Below, in pieces: positions 42,450-52,020 of a stretch of DNA of 64,000 nt. The translations under genes were made by a program, and so were the position numbers. Positions within the stretch are counted from its first letter, which is position 1. Every line of letters starts with the position of its first letter. The stretch is from the NCBI GenBank assembly GCA_016841945.1, contig JAENYC010000021.1:1-64000 (forward strand), in the 5' to 3' direction. The stretch comes from Haloplasma contractile. GTDB lineage: Bacteria; Bacillota_I; Bacilli_A; Haloplasmatales; Haloplasmataceae. The notes beneath the pieces were generated by a model. That model saw only the letters and a program-made list of their open reading frames with translations, had not been told where the DNA came from and searched no databases.

Positions 42450-43373
42450 TTGAAATTAATTAAACAAACTGAATACATTAAACTATATCAAGTGAGTGAA
42501 AAAGCTTATGGCGCGATATCAAATCATCCTTTAACCATGAGTAATGCTGGATTTATTGATTTAAGTGATAAGGTCATAATTTTTGATACCTTTTTATCAC
42601 TTGATGCATCAAAGGAATTAAAATTATTAGTCGAAGAATTTACAAATGCGAAAAGATATTACGTCATTAATAGCCATTCTCATTTAGATCATTTCTTAGG
42701 AAACAGTGTTTATGAAGGTGAAACGATTATCACTTCTAAAAAGGCATATGAGTTAATGAGACAAAGTATCAATCACTTTCAATTTGGTGAAAGATTACAA
42801 AAAGATATAGATGCTTTAAAACTCAAATTAAAAGATGTAAAAGATTTAGAAGAGAAAAACGAATTGGATAACAGTCTTATAGTTGTTTCAAATTTAAGAA
42901 ATGAAGAAAATAAGATGGTCTTGCCAAATTTAATCATCTCTGGTGACATGTCAATTATCGGGTATAATGGTACTTTCGATATAAAAATAATAGACAAAGC
43001 CCATTCAGCAGGTGATATCATTGGATTTTTAAAAGATGATAAAATAGCTTATGTGGGTGATTTAATATTTTGTCAAGAACATCCCTATTTTGGTGTAGGT
43101 GACCCAATCGCTTTAATAAAAGAATTAGAAAATTTATATCAACAGGAGATTGAATATTTCATTCCAGGACATGGAGAAATCTGTGGGAAAGATGAAATTA
43201 TAACTCAGATTGAATATATCAATAATTTAATGGAAATTGTTAAAAATAATTTAGATAATCCTGATAAAATCACCATTTATGATATGAAGAAAAAGTTTCA
43301 TCATATGAAATCAACAACTTTCCGTTGGAATATTAATTTTTTAGTTGATTATTATAATAAGCAAAAGTCCTAA
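42450..43373 (+). CDS. MBL-fold metallo-hydrolase, SPT operon
   Basis: 307 residues from a TTG start with GGAGG upstream. NSHSHLDHFLGN is the HxHxDH zinc motif, KAHSAGDI supplies the next His, VGDLIFCQ the bridging Asp and IPGHGEIC the last His. A long helical insert (about 110-150) distinguishes it from simple glyoxalase II. Its position 16 bases after the SPT-like gene and before a strong terminator makes it part of that operon. It may remove an acyl thioester or phosphoester intermediate; this is speculative. Confidence 0.82.
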   Translation: MKLIKQTEYIKLYQVSEKAYGAISNHPLTMSNAGFIDLSDKVIIFDTFLSLDASKELKLLVEEFTNAKRYYVINSHSHLDHFLGNSVYEGETIITSKKAYELMRQSINHFQFGERLQKDIDALKLKLKDVKDLEEKNELDNSLIVVSNLRNEENKMVLPNLIISGDMSIIGYNGTFDIKIIDKAHSAGDIIGFLKDDKIAYVGDLIFCQEHPYFGVGDPIALIKELENLYQQEIEYFIPGHGEICGKDEIITQIEYINNLMEIVKNNLDNPDKITIYDMKKKFHHMKSTTFRWNINFLVDYYNKQKS

Positions 43374-43388
43374 AAAGGACTTTTTTTT
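43363..43388 (+). terminator. Terminator of the SPT operon
   Basis: AAAAGTCCT/AGGACTTTT stem and T-run. Confidence 0.88.
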
Positions 43389-43442
43389 ATTCAGTATAAA
43401 CTTCCGTTATATCTGAAATAATAAAGCATAAGGAGGAAATCA

Positions 43443-44336
43443 ATGGAATATAATAAATTTGATGTTTCTATTACTCAAAATGAAGATGAAAAAAAGGCGG
43501 TTTTAGAAGGATTAGAACTTATTGATGCTAAAACTTTATTTACCAATGATGATATTGTTCTCATCACCCCCAATTGGGTGAATAAAGAAAAACCACATCC
43601 TTCAAGTGGAATCACTGTTGGACCCGATACGTTACGATTTATTATACAATGGATAAAGGATAGAAATCCTAAACGTATTGTCATCGCAACAGGCTCTGGA
43701 GGAGGAAATACCTTTGATGTAATGAAGGCAGTGGGATATGAAAAGATAATACAAGAAGAAAAAGTAGAGTTGATTGATTTTAATAGTGGACCATATGAAG
43801 AACTTGTCATTGAGCATCACATTATTCATTCACTAAAAGTCAATAAAATTCTAAATGAAAAAACAAAACTCATTTCTTTTACGCAGTTAAAACAACATGA
43901 AGAAGCCACTATGTCAGCTTCTATCAAAAATATTATGTTGTCAATCCCTTCGACTGAAGAACATGGAACACCTAAAAAGGACTTAGGTATTCATGAAGAT
44001 TTACATGGATTTATCACAAAGATGGCATTAAAAATACCCATCGATTTATCTATCATCAGTTGCAATCCAGTGATGGTAGGAACAGGTCCATCCAAAGGGG
44101 CACCCTATCATACAGGACTAGTGATATGCGGCAATAACCCAGTGAGCAGCGATACAATAGGTGCGCGTTTATTAGGATTTAAACCCCAAGGTATTTCTTA
44201 TTTACATCAATTAGAAAAAGCCAATGTGAAAGAAACTGACATCAATAAAATAAATCTGAAAGGGATACCATTAAAAGATGCAGAGTTAATATTTAGTCAA
44301 AAAGTATATCGACATAATATTGCGATAGATAATTAA
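43443..44336 (+). CDS. DUF362 family protein
   Basis: 297 residues. VLITPNWVNKEKPHPSSGIT, RIVIATGSGGGNTFDVMKAV and PIDLSIISCNPVMVGTGPSK resemble DUF362 proteins. The usual C-terminal ferredoxin domain with CxxCxxC is absent, so this is the short form. Function unknown; some members are linked to iron-sulfur or lactate-racemase-type chemistry. AAGGAGGAA precedes the ATG. It is monocistronic, between two terminators. Confidence 0.75.
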   Translation: MEYNKFDVSITQNEDEKKAVLEGLELIDAKTLFTNDDIVLITPNWVNKEKPHPSSGITVGPDTLRFIIQWIKDRNPKRIVIATGSGGGNTFDVMKAVGYEKIIQEEKVELIDFNSGPYEELVIEHHIIHSLKVNKILNEKTKLISFTQLKQHEEATMSASIKNIMLSIPSTEEHGTPKKDLGIHEDLHGFITKMALKIPIDLSIISCNPVMVGTGPSKGAPYHTGLVICGNNPVSSDTIGARLLGFKPQGISYLHQLEKANVKETDINKINLKGIPLKDAELIFSQKVYRHNIAIDN

Positions 44337-44371
44337 AAACCAGTTCAGTGTAAAAACTGACTGGTTTTTAA
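44335..44371 (+). terminator. Terminator (both directions possible)
   Basis: CCAGT-t-CAGT pairs with ACTG-ACTGG, with A- and T-runs on the two sides, between the convergent DUF362 and LRR genes. Confidence 0.82.
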
Positions 44372-44375
44372 CTTT

Positions 44376-47300
44376 TTATCTTATTAATATAGTTATATCA
44401 ATATCAACGCCTCTGTTGATTAAGGTTTGATAGGTATTATAGTTATCTATATTATGTATTAAATTATTATTCTCTAAAGTTACTTCACTCAAGTGTATAT
44501 AAGAGGTTAAGTTTGTGATAACATCAATATAGTTTTCATGTAAATATAATTCAGAAATCAATAGGCTATTATTGAATTTAGGTATCGTCTCAATTGAATT
44601 ATAACTGACATCTAACACAGATAAACTTTTTAAATCACTAATAAATGAGATATCAGAAATATTATTATGATCTAAATATAATGTTTTTAAAAACACTAAA
44701 TTTGATAAAACATTTATATCAGTAATATTATTATAAGATAAATCTAAAATCTTTAGGTTTTGATTCGTATTAAGAATAGAGATATCTTCTAAATCATTTT
44801 CTTTTAGGTTTAAAGTTGCTATGTTCTTTAAATGACTGAGTCCCGTTATGTCAGAAATATAATTTGATGATAGATTGAGCGTATGTAACTTTTCTAAATT
44901 TTCTAAAGAAGGAATTTCATAAACATTATTTTGACTAAAATTAAGATTTGTCGCATTAATCATATATTGAATCCCTTCTAAACTACTGATATTTTGATTA
45001 CTCGCATTTAATGTTTTGATTAAAGCGAGGTGATCTTCAGTTAATATAATATCTTCTGGTAAATTTAATACAAATTTTATAACTGATTCTAAATGAGGAT
45101 CCATATTATTAATTGTTAGTGTTTGGTTTACTACTTTCGCTGCTAGAAGCATTTCATAATCACATTTTGTAGATGAAGTTAAATGTATATGATAAGTTCC
45201 TGGCCTTAATAAGAATCGATTGTTATATCCGGTGATATGCTGTTGTAGTTCTTGATTCTCATATATATAAAAATTGATATAATTGTTAAATAAAATAGTT
45301 AAAATAATGTCTTCATCTATGGAGAGTTTAAACCAATCTTCATCTTGTTCATAAAGATTACCTTTTATCACTTGATTTAATTGAATACTTTGTGCTGACT
45401 CATAATGGTTTGTATAATCATCAGAAATTGAAGTGTCACCATCATAATATACCGTTCGTCCATAAAAAATAAAATAATTAATAATTTGTTGATTATAAGG
45501 TAGTTCATCAATTGGATTACCTTTAATATTAAGATATACAAGATTTTCAAGGTTTTCAAGTGCTTGTATATTAGATATATTATTTCCATTGATATGAAGA
45601 AACGTTAATTTCGTTAAATGAGATAAAGGTGTAATGTCTGTAATATCATTATAACTGAGTTGTAGATATGATAAATTATTTAAGTATATAATGTCTGTAA
45701 TATCACTAATTTGTGAAAAAGATGCATTTAGATGGGTGATGCTTGATAACTCTTCTTTTGTTAGAACACCAATTGGTTTATTTAAATGTTTTCTTATTGC
45801 GCTATCTAAATAAGGATCAGATATATATACGATTTCTTTATTCTCTTCTATGTTATGTTCATATAATGATAATTGATAATCATGTTCATTCAATTCTCCT
45901 ACAATACTATGAAGTTCTATGTAATAGGTTCCTTGTGGAAGGGTAATATTTATATGATTATTATTAACAATATGAGGAACAAGCATTATTTTTTGTTCAT
46001 TATATAATAGGATAGATATATAGGGATTATTTATTATACTCAAATGAATATGGGTCGGTTGAGTTAAATGAAACTGAAATACATCTTTATCTAGAAGATA
46101 TTCTATTTTACCTTCAATGATTGAATCCAATGTAATGACAGTACTCTCTTTGAAAGTATTTGGATAATCATCACTTTTGTACTCATAATCAGATTTAATT
46201 AATATTTGATTTTGTGTTAAATAATCGAATGTTAAGTAATTATTTCCATTAATATCAAAATCAACTGGATTATCATTAATATTGATATGATAATCTAAAT
46301 ATTTTAAATCATTAGAGAAACATCCATTTTCATAGAGTATTGATAGGGTTGTTAATTCAGAAATATGATTTGATTCTAAATTTAGCTTTTTAAGATTTTC
46401 AAGGTTTGATATTGCCTCGATATTTTTAATTTGATTATTTGGAAGTATTAAATATTCTAACTGATCTAGTTCATTTAAAAAGGATAAATCATCAATTTGA
46501 CTATTTGTGATTTTTAAATATTTTAAGTTAGATAATTGGCTAATGCTATGATAGTCATTGATATATTCGCCATCTATTATAAGCGTCGTTAAATTCGATA
46601 AATATTCAAGACCTGATAAATGAGAAATACTATAATCTTGTAGATTTAAAGATTCAATTGTTAGACAATCGTCCATATTAATAAAATCATTGTTTAACTC
46701 ATTTTTTATGACTTGTTCTAGTACGGGATCTGTTAAGGTAACTGGTATTCGACTGACCGAGTGATATGAATCAATATATAATTCATAATCACCAATTCTT
46801 GAGGTAATATCTGCATATAGAGTATTGATAGATAAATAATAAGTGCCAACATTAAGTGTTATATTGAGTTTAAAATTAAAATCTTCTCCACCGTAATCTT
46901 TTTTGGTAATTAATTCAAAATTTTCATCATATATCATAATCTGTGTATCTATATTACTCTTTGTATAAATCGATAATTTTTTCGTTTCTGATAATTCTAG
47001 TTTAAATGTGTCAATATCACCAAAAAAATCCATGGTATCAAGTGTTTTTCCTAATTTAATTTTTTTTGGATTAATAAAAGAATGATTTGTTTCTAGAAGT
47101 ACATCCCTTGAAATATCGACGTGAACATGATGATTTATTAATTGTTCAATGACTTGATAATTATTACTATCAAAAGAAGTATCTAATGGGTTATCTTCTA
47201 AGTAAATGTTGCTATCACGTATATATGGATTATGATCTAGTGGGCGATGATATAAATCTAATAACGGTGAAATATCATTTAAATGATTTCCTTTGAGATT

Positions 47301-48110
47301 TAGATAAATAAGATTTGAAAAATATTCTATCCCTTCGATGCTTTTAATGTTTAAGTATTTTAAATCCAAATATTTAAATCTTAAAGCATCTTCAAAAGTG
47401 ATAGGTCCATATGGTTTTCCTAAACAATTTAGGATTTCTTTTTTTAATGCATCATCCTTTATGACATAGGAAAGATCATTAAGAACATGGATGGTTCGTA
47501 TAACTGATGCTTGATTTCCATTTTCATCGCTTACAAGATAAGTTAACTCATATTGTCCTACTTGAAAAATATTGACAGAACCTGTAATCGATATTTGTTG
47601 GGTTAAATCATCATTATTTTCATCCAATGCCGTTGCACCTTGTTCAATATATGGTTCTCCATATCGAAGAAATATTTCATTTTCTCCTATTAATGTTATG
47701 TTGGGTTCAGTATCATCCACGATATGAATCGGGAGTTTTACTATGACATCTTGATAAATAAAGAAAACATCATAGGTTCCACAATGATTAAAATCAACGT
47801 TTGAGTCATCTACATTCTGATAAGTTAACATCGCATTTTGATTGTTTGGGTCGTAAACATTAACAGCTTCTAGCCAGTTAGGTTTCCTTGAACCAATTGC
47901 ATATTCAACAACAAATTCTTCATTGATGTTGAGTTCTGGTTTACTACCTACTACATGAGTGGTTGTAAGGGGAAGTGTTGTTGAAGTTTCGATTACTGTA
48001 GTATTAATTGTGGTAGTTGTTGATTGACCTGGAAGACCAATTTGACTTTCACAACTGGCTAATAGAAAAATAATTAATATAAAAAATACATATCGAAATA
48101 TCTTTATCAT
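44376..48110 (-). CDS. Large leucine-rich-repeat / PPC-domain lipoprotein
   Basis: 1244 residues. The signal YVFFILIIFLLASC ends in a lipobox (Cys20). A Thr-rich linker (about 30-55) and a DUF5011-like Ig domain follow (GENEIFLRYGEPYIEQGATA, LTYLVSDENGNQA). Then come four internalin-like LRR blocks, each opened by a helical cap such as DPYLDSAIRKHLN. Three beta-sandwich segments of the pre-peptidase C-terminal (PPC) type separate the blocks, recognised by GDIDTFKLELSE, GTYYLSI and similar. The order is LRR-PPC-LRR-PPC-LRR-PPC-LRR. It should be a surface-anchored binding protein. No catalytic domain and no sorting signal. GGAGG upstream of the ATG. Confidence 0.88.
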   Translation of the reverse strand: MIKIFRYVFFILIIFLLASCESQIGLPGQSTTTTINTTVIETSTTLPLTTTHVVGSKPELNINEEFVVEYAIGSRKPNWLEAVNVYDPNNQNAMLTYQNVDDSNVDFNHCGTYDVFFIYQDVIVKLPIHIVDDTEPNITLIGENEIFLRYGEPYIEQGATALDENNDDLTQQISITGSVNIFQVGQYELTYLVSDENGNQASVIRTIHVLNDLSYVIKDDALKKEILNCLGKPYGPITFEDALRFKYLDLKYLNIKSIEGIEYFSNLIYLNLKGNHLNDISPLLDLYHRPLDHNPYIRDSNIYLEDNPLDTSFDSNNYQVIEQLINHHVHVDISRDVLLETNHSFINPKKIKLGKTLDTMDFFGDIDTFKLELSETKKLSIYTKSNIDTQIMIYDENFELITKKDYGGEDFNFKLNITLNVGTYYLSINTLYADITSRIGDYELYIDSYHSVSRIPVTLTDPVLEQVIKNELNNDFINMDDCLTIESLNLQDYSISHLSGLEYLSNLTTLIIDGEYINDYHSISQLSNLKYLKITNSQIDDLSFLNELDQLEYLILPNNQIKNIEAISNLENLKKLNLESNHISELTTLSILYENGCFSNDLKYLDYHININDNPVDFDINGNNYLTFDYLTQNQILIKSDYEYKSDDYPNTFKESTVITLDSIIEGKIEYLLDKDVFQFHLTQPTHIHLSIINNPYISILLYNEQKIMLVPHIVNNNHINITLPQGTYYIELHSIVGELNEHDYQLSLYEHNIEENKEIVYISDPYLDSAIRKHLNKPIGVLTKEELSSITHLNASFSQISDITDIIYLNNLSYLQLSYNDITDITPLSHLTKLTFLHINGNNISNIQALENLENLVYLNIKGNPIDELPYNQQIINYFIFYGRTVYYDGDTSISDDYTNHYESAQSIQLNQVIKGNLYEQDEDWFKLSIDEDIILTILFNNYINFYIYENQELQQHITGYNNRFLLRPGTYHIHLTSSTKCDYEMLLAAKVVNQTLTINNMDPHLESVIKFVLNLPEDIILTEDHLALIKTLNASNQNISSLEGIQYMINATNLNFSQNNVYEIPSLENLEKLHTLNLSSNYISDITGLSHLKNIATLNLKENDLEDISILNTNQNLKILDLSYNNITDINVLSNLVFLKTLYLDHNNISDISFISDLKSLSVLDVSYNSIETIPKFNNSLLISELYLHENYIDVITNLTSYIHLSEVTLENNNLIHNIDNYNTYQTLINRGVDIDITILIR

Positions 48111-48175
48111 ATATCCTCCATTTTTTTCTTTTATAGTATCATAATATGATATGAAAATAGTTTATATACTGACAT

Positions 48176-48206
48176 AAAAAAGAATATATCATGATGATAT
48201 ATTCTT
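48176..48206 (-). terminator. Terminator
   Basis: AAGAATATATC/GATATATTCTT perfect stem with a U-tract on the minus strand. Confidence 0.8.
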
Positions 48207-48919
48207 TAACTCGCTTCTATTTCTTTAACAAATCTTTGTAATTCCTTATCTAATATTTTATCGCTATTATCAATTATTTTTTTACCATATAATTCAGCTG
48301 ATTCTTCTCCCACAATGGTTAAGGTCATCACAGCAACACTTCTTAAAGTTGTTTCTAGGGTTGATGTAAAGATAAGGCGTCTTAACCAATACGATGGATT
48401 GGTAAAATTTAATGCGGTATAACCATAACGTATGAGTCTATCTAGACGATATTTTTTTGATATTTGATATAGTTTATGATTTTCAATATTCTTTTTCATT
48501 TCAAGTATGGATATAATTTGTGAAATGCGAACATTTTTTAAAAAGCCTACTATTTTGACATCTAATATTGTTTTAAATCGTTGTAGTACTCTTTCATTCA
48601 TATCAATCGCTTCAATCAAGCTAATTTCTAAATGAGGATATTTACTGTCCGGATAGTAATATTTAGCGATATCTAGTACTAAATCTTTCGTTAATGTTTG
48701 CATTAATAAAATATTGTTTATATAACCTAGTTTTGGTGATTTAATTATTTTTTTTTGCTTATCAGAAATTAACTGTCTAATGGTTTTATTTTCAATATTT
48801 TTAGCATTCATTGTTTTCTTTAAAAAACGTCTATTAGTAAGATAGATAGTGAGTAAAAAAATAAACAATAATAGGATAATCCCTAATAAAAAACCTAATA
48901 CAAAACTTTTTATATCCAT
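48206..48919 (-). CDS. Membrane-anchored protein of unknown function
   Basis: 237 residues. One strong N-terminal helix (SFVLGFLLGIILLLFIFLLT) is followed by a long basic helical domain. Near residue 195 comes a second weaker hydrophobic stretch (LRSVAVMTLTIVGEESAELY). I do not recognise the family. The ATG at 48919 has AGGGTG upstream; the longer GTG start at 48928 overlaps it. It is a single gene with its own terminator. Confidence 0.65.
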   Translation of the reverse strand: MDIKSFVLGFLLGIILLLFIFLLTIYLTNRRFLKKTMNAKNIENKTIRQLISDKQKKIIKSPKLGYINNILLMQTLTKDLVLDIAKYYYPDSKYPHLEISLIEAIDMNERVLQRFKTILDVKIVGFLKNVRISQIISILEMKKNIENHKLYQISKKYRLDRLIRYGYTALNFTNPSYWLRRLIFTSTLETTLRSVAVMTLTIVGEESAELYGKKIIDNSDKILDKELQRFVKEIEAS

Positions 48920-49079
48920 CGTATTCACCCTTTATATTTTTTCTTATTATATCATGTTAAAAGCAATTGAGACAAACAGTATTCCATTTTTTCTCAATAA
49001 ATGACAAGTTTTCTATTGATTTACAGCAATTCGACAAGTAAAATAATAAGTAAGATAAAAGTTCAAGGGGAGAGATAGT

Positions 49080-50774
49080 ATGTTTAAGAATGCAAAAGTC
49101 AAAAAGATGTTTGAAGATGATGACCCAAAACTCGTTTTTTACCTTGATTCTAAAAAAATTGATTTGAAAGAAATCTTTAAGGATCATGAAGATATAATTG
49201 AGAAAAGTATAAAATACAAAAAAAATACAATTGCTGAAACAGCAATTACCTATAGTGATGATATCAATCGATTAAATAAAGAAAATCAAAGTTATTTAAT
49301 GATTGCAATTTTATATGATAATTTACCAATGTTTAAAAAATTGTTAGAAACAGATATTAAATTAGATATAGTTGATGATAATAGAGAACAAGCAATTTTC
49401 TATGCGATAAAAAATCCAAATAAGGAATATTTTGAACTATTAATAGAGAAGAATGTTGAGTTGAATGGATTCAATTTAAAAGGTGAAAATACCTTAATCT
49501 ATGCTTATTCAAATAATAGAAAAGATTGTTGTTTATATTTACTTGAGAGAAACGTCCATGTCAATCATTTGGATAAAGATGGTAACACAGTTCTTCATTA
49601 TGCCATTAAAAATGAAGATATTGATTTTTCAATTAAATTAATAGATAATGGTGCCGATATTTTTATAAAAAATAATCAACAAGAAACACCATTGGATATT
49701 GCCAAGAATTTCGGTATAGAAACCCCAATTATTAATAAAGTCATTGAGTATATTAATGAGTTATTTGAAACTGAAAAACATGATAAATTAATTGAACTAT
49801 TGGAAGAATATGAAGAAGTAGACCATTATAGTGAATTTAATATACCGTTTTTAATCGCTGTATTTTCAGTTAAATTTAATAATAAAATGATTTTTGAGAA
49901 AATATTAAGAATGAATGAACTGTTAAATCATACTGATTATCGTGGTAAATCTCTCCTCATGTATTGTGTTGAATTTGGTATGTTTATCAGTGCGAGAAAA
50001 ATCATTTATTTAGATAGTAATTTAAACTTAAAAGATAAACAAAATCGTACGATACTGTATACAGTAGTTGAACAACTAATTGATATCAATGACAATAAAG
50101 AACGTTTAGAAGAATATAAATTATTATTCAATGAATTAATAGAGCGTAAAGTTGATGTGAATTGTCAAGATGCAGATGGAAATACTGTTTTAATGACTGC
50201 GATAAAACATGATCAACCAGTAATTATTGATAGATTAATTAATTATTCATATGTTGATTTGAATATCGTGAATAATGAAGGAAAAACAGCACTTATTATA
50301 GCTTATGAAAGAAAAGATATCAGATCATTATTAAAAATGATTCAATCAGAAAAAGCGGATATTAACCATATGGACCTTGAGCATAATACGTTGATGCTTT
50401 TAAGTTTAGTCGATGATAATATTGAATTGTTTTCTGAATTATTGAATCATGGTGCGAATTTAGACTTACAATATAAAGAAGGCTTGACCCTATTGATGAT
50501 TGCCTTAAATATGAAGAAAAAACGATTCATTGCTAAAATATTTGAACATCCTGGTTTTGATGTTGATATACAAGATGATTTAGGCATGACGTCCCTTATG
50601 CATGCGATAAAAAATAAAGATATCAGAGTGGTTGAAGCATTGTTGAAGTGTGGTGCGGATGTCTCAATTAAGGATAATAAAGGAGATACAGCAATTTTCT
50701 ATGCACTTGAAATTGAAGATTTTGAAATTGCTAAATTAATTAGAAGTTATTCTGATAATCATCAACAGGAGTGA
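49080..50774 (+). CDS. Ankyrin-repeat protein
   Basis: 564 residues with at least 12 ankyrin repeats in two blocks (about residues 70-210 and 280-555). Typical units are NHLDKDGNTVLHYAIKNEDI, KIDLKE-like variants, NCQDADGNTVLMTAIKHDQP and SIKDNKGDTAIFYALEIEDF. The N-terminal 70 residues and the central segment (210-280) are acidic helices without clear repeats. There is no signal peptide, so it is likely a cytosolic interaction scaffold. AAGGGGAGAG precedes the ATG. It ends 4 bases before a flavoprotein gene, so the two are coupled. Confidence 0.88.
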   Translation: MFKNAKVKKMFEDDDPKLVFYLDSKKIDLKEIFKDHEDIIEKSIKYKKNTIAETAITYSDDINRLNKENQSYLMIAILYDNLPMFKKLLETDIKLDIVDDNREQAIFYAIKNPNKEYFELLIEKNVELNGFNLKGENTLIYAYSNNRKDCCLYLLERNVHVNHLDKDGNTVLHYAIKNEDIDFSIKLIDNGADIFIKNNQQETPLDIAKNFGIETPIINKVIEYINELFETEKHDKLIELLEEYEEVDHYSEFNIPFLIAVFSVKFNNKMIFEKILRMNELLNHTDYRGKSLLMYCVEFGMFISARKIIYLDSNLNLKDKQNRTILYTVVEQLIDINDNKERLEEYKLLFNELIERKVDVNCQDADGNTVLMTAIKHDQPVIIDRLINYSYVDLNIVNNEGKTALIIAYERKDIRSLLKMIQSEKADINHMDLEHNTLMLLSLVDDNIELFSELLNHGANLDLQYKEGLTLLMIALNMKKKRFIAKIFEHPGFDVDIQDDLGMTSLMHAIKNKDIRVVEALLKCGADVSIKDNKGDTAIFYALEIEDFEIAKLIRSYSDNHQQE

Positions 50775-50778
50775 TGAC

Positions 50779-52020
50779 ATGATTTCAACAGATGTTTTAA
50801 TAATCGGGGGCGGTGCATCGGGGTTACTCGCTGCACTGGTTGGTTTTGATGCTGGGAAAGAGGTTATGATTGTAGAAGGTGAAAATAGAGTCGCAAAGAA
50901 ATTAATTTCAACTGGCAATGGGCGATGTAATTTCACAAATATTCATATACAGTCACCTTATAACTCTTTTCATAGCGAAGATAAAACATTATATCAAAAT
51001 GTTTTAAAACACTTTACAGTTCAAGATACCATTGATTTATTTAATTTTTATGGATTACCACTTGTTACATTGGAGAAAGGAAGAGTGTATCCACAATCTC
51101 TTCAAGCCTCTAGTGTTGTTGATTTGTTTTTAATGAATATTGAAGAACGAGGCATACCTGTTTATTTAAATAGTAAAGTAATTGATATAAAGAAAGAAAA
51201 TGGGTACTTTATGATTAAGACCAATAATAGAGCACACCCATTATTTCAGGCGAATAAAGTGATAATTACTTGTGGTGGTAAATCAGCACCTCAGACTGGT
51301 TCTGATGGAGATATGTATAAAGTGCTAGAAGGCTTAGGTCATCATATTATTAAACCACTACCATCTATTGTTCAGTTAAAACTCGATTATTCACGTTTAA
51401 AAGCGATATCTGGTGTTCGATTTGACGCTTTAGCGAAGGTAATAGTTGATAACGAAGTAAAAAGAGAAGAATATGATGAAGTGCTATTTACAAATTATGG
51501 CATATCAGGTCCTGCGATTTTACAACTCAGTCGTTATGCTTCGATTGGATTAAATAAAAAACAAGAGGTAAAGATTGTGTTGGATTTATTTTCAACTCAA
51601 TCTTCTAAGGCGTTAAAAGCATATTTCGATACACGTTTTTCTCTTTATGGACATCGTTCTATCTTTCACTCACTCATTGGGGTCATTCATAAAAAATTAA
51701 TTCCTACTATATTAAAAGATAGCGGAATAGATGATATTCATAAAACATGTGATAGCTTATCTTATCAAGAAAAAATAGATTTCTATCATACAATAAAAAA
51801 TTGGACCTTTAAATGTAAAGGTACCAATGGATTTCGGCAAGCACAAACAACGATTGGAGGTGTAGATACGAAAGAAATATGTCCTAATACCTTGCAATCG
51901 AAACTAGTTAAAGGCTTATATTTTGCTGGTGAAGTGCTAGATGTTGATGGTGATTGTGGTGGTTATAACTTACAATGGGCATGGAGTAGCGGATATATTG
52001 CAGCTAAGTCATTAACTTAA
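50779..52020 (+). CDS. HI0933/YhiN-family FAD-dependent oxidoreductase
   Basis: 413 residues. LIIGGGASGLLAALVGFDAG is the dinucleotide-binding motif, followed by ENRVAKKLISTGNGRCNFTN, the family signature, and GGKSAPQTGSDGDMYKVLEG. GEVLDVDGDCGGYNLQWAWS at the end is the C-terminal FAD motif. A full-length member of a conserved but functionally unassigned family. It is translationally coupled to the ankyrin gene (4-base gap, CAGGAGTG as ribosome site). Its end overlaps the convergent TPR gene by 17 bases. Confidence 0.92.
   Translation: MISTDVLIIGGGASGLLAALVGFDAGKEVMIVEGENRVAKKLISTGNGRCNFTNIHIQSPYNSFHSEDKTLYQNVLKHFTVQDTIDLFNFYGLPLVTLEKGRVYPQSLQASSVVDLFLMNIEERGIPVYLNSKVIDIKKENGYFMIKTNNRAHPLFQANKVIITCGGKSAPQTGSDGDMYKVLEGLGHHIIKPLPSIVQLKLDYSRLKAISGVRFDALAKVIVDNEVKREEYDEVLFTNYGISGPAILQLSRYASIGLNKKQEVKIVLDLFSTQSSKALKAYFDTRFSLYGHRSIFHSLIGVIHKKLIPTILKDSGIDDIHKTCDSLSYQEKIDFYHTIKNWTFKCKGTNGFRQAQTTIGGVDTKEICPNTLQSKLVKGLYFAGEVLDVDGDCGGYNLQWAWSSGYIAAKSLT

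Noticed and set aside
44376-48110. Frames on either strand inside the LRR gene (for example 45377-45589 and 45743-45946)
   Set aside because: AT-rich repeats create shadow frames; they have no ribosome sites and lie inside a convincing 1244-residue gene.
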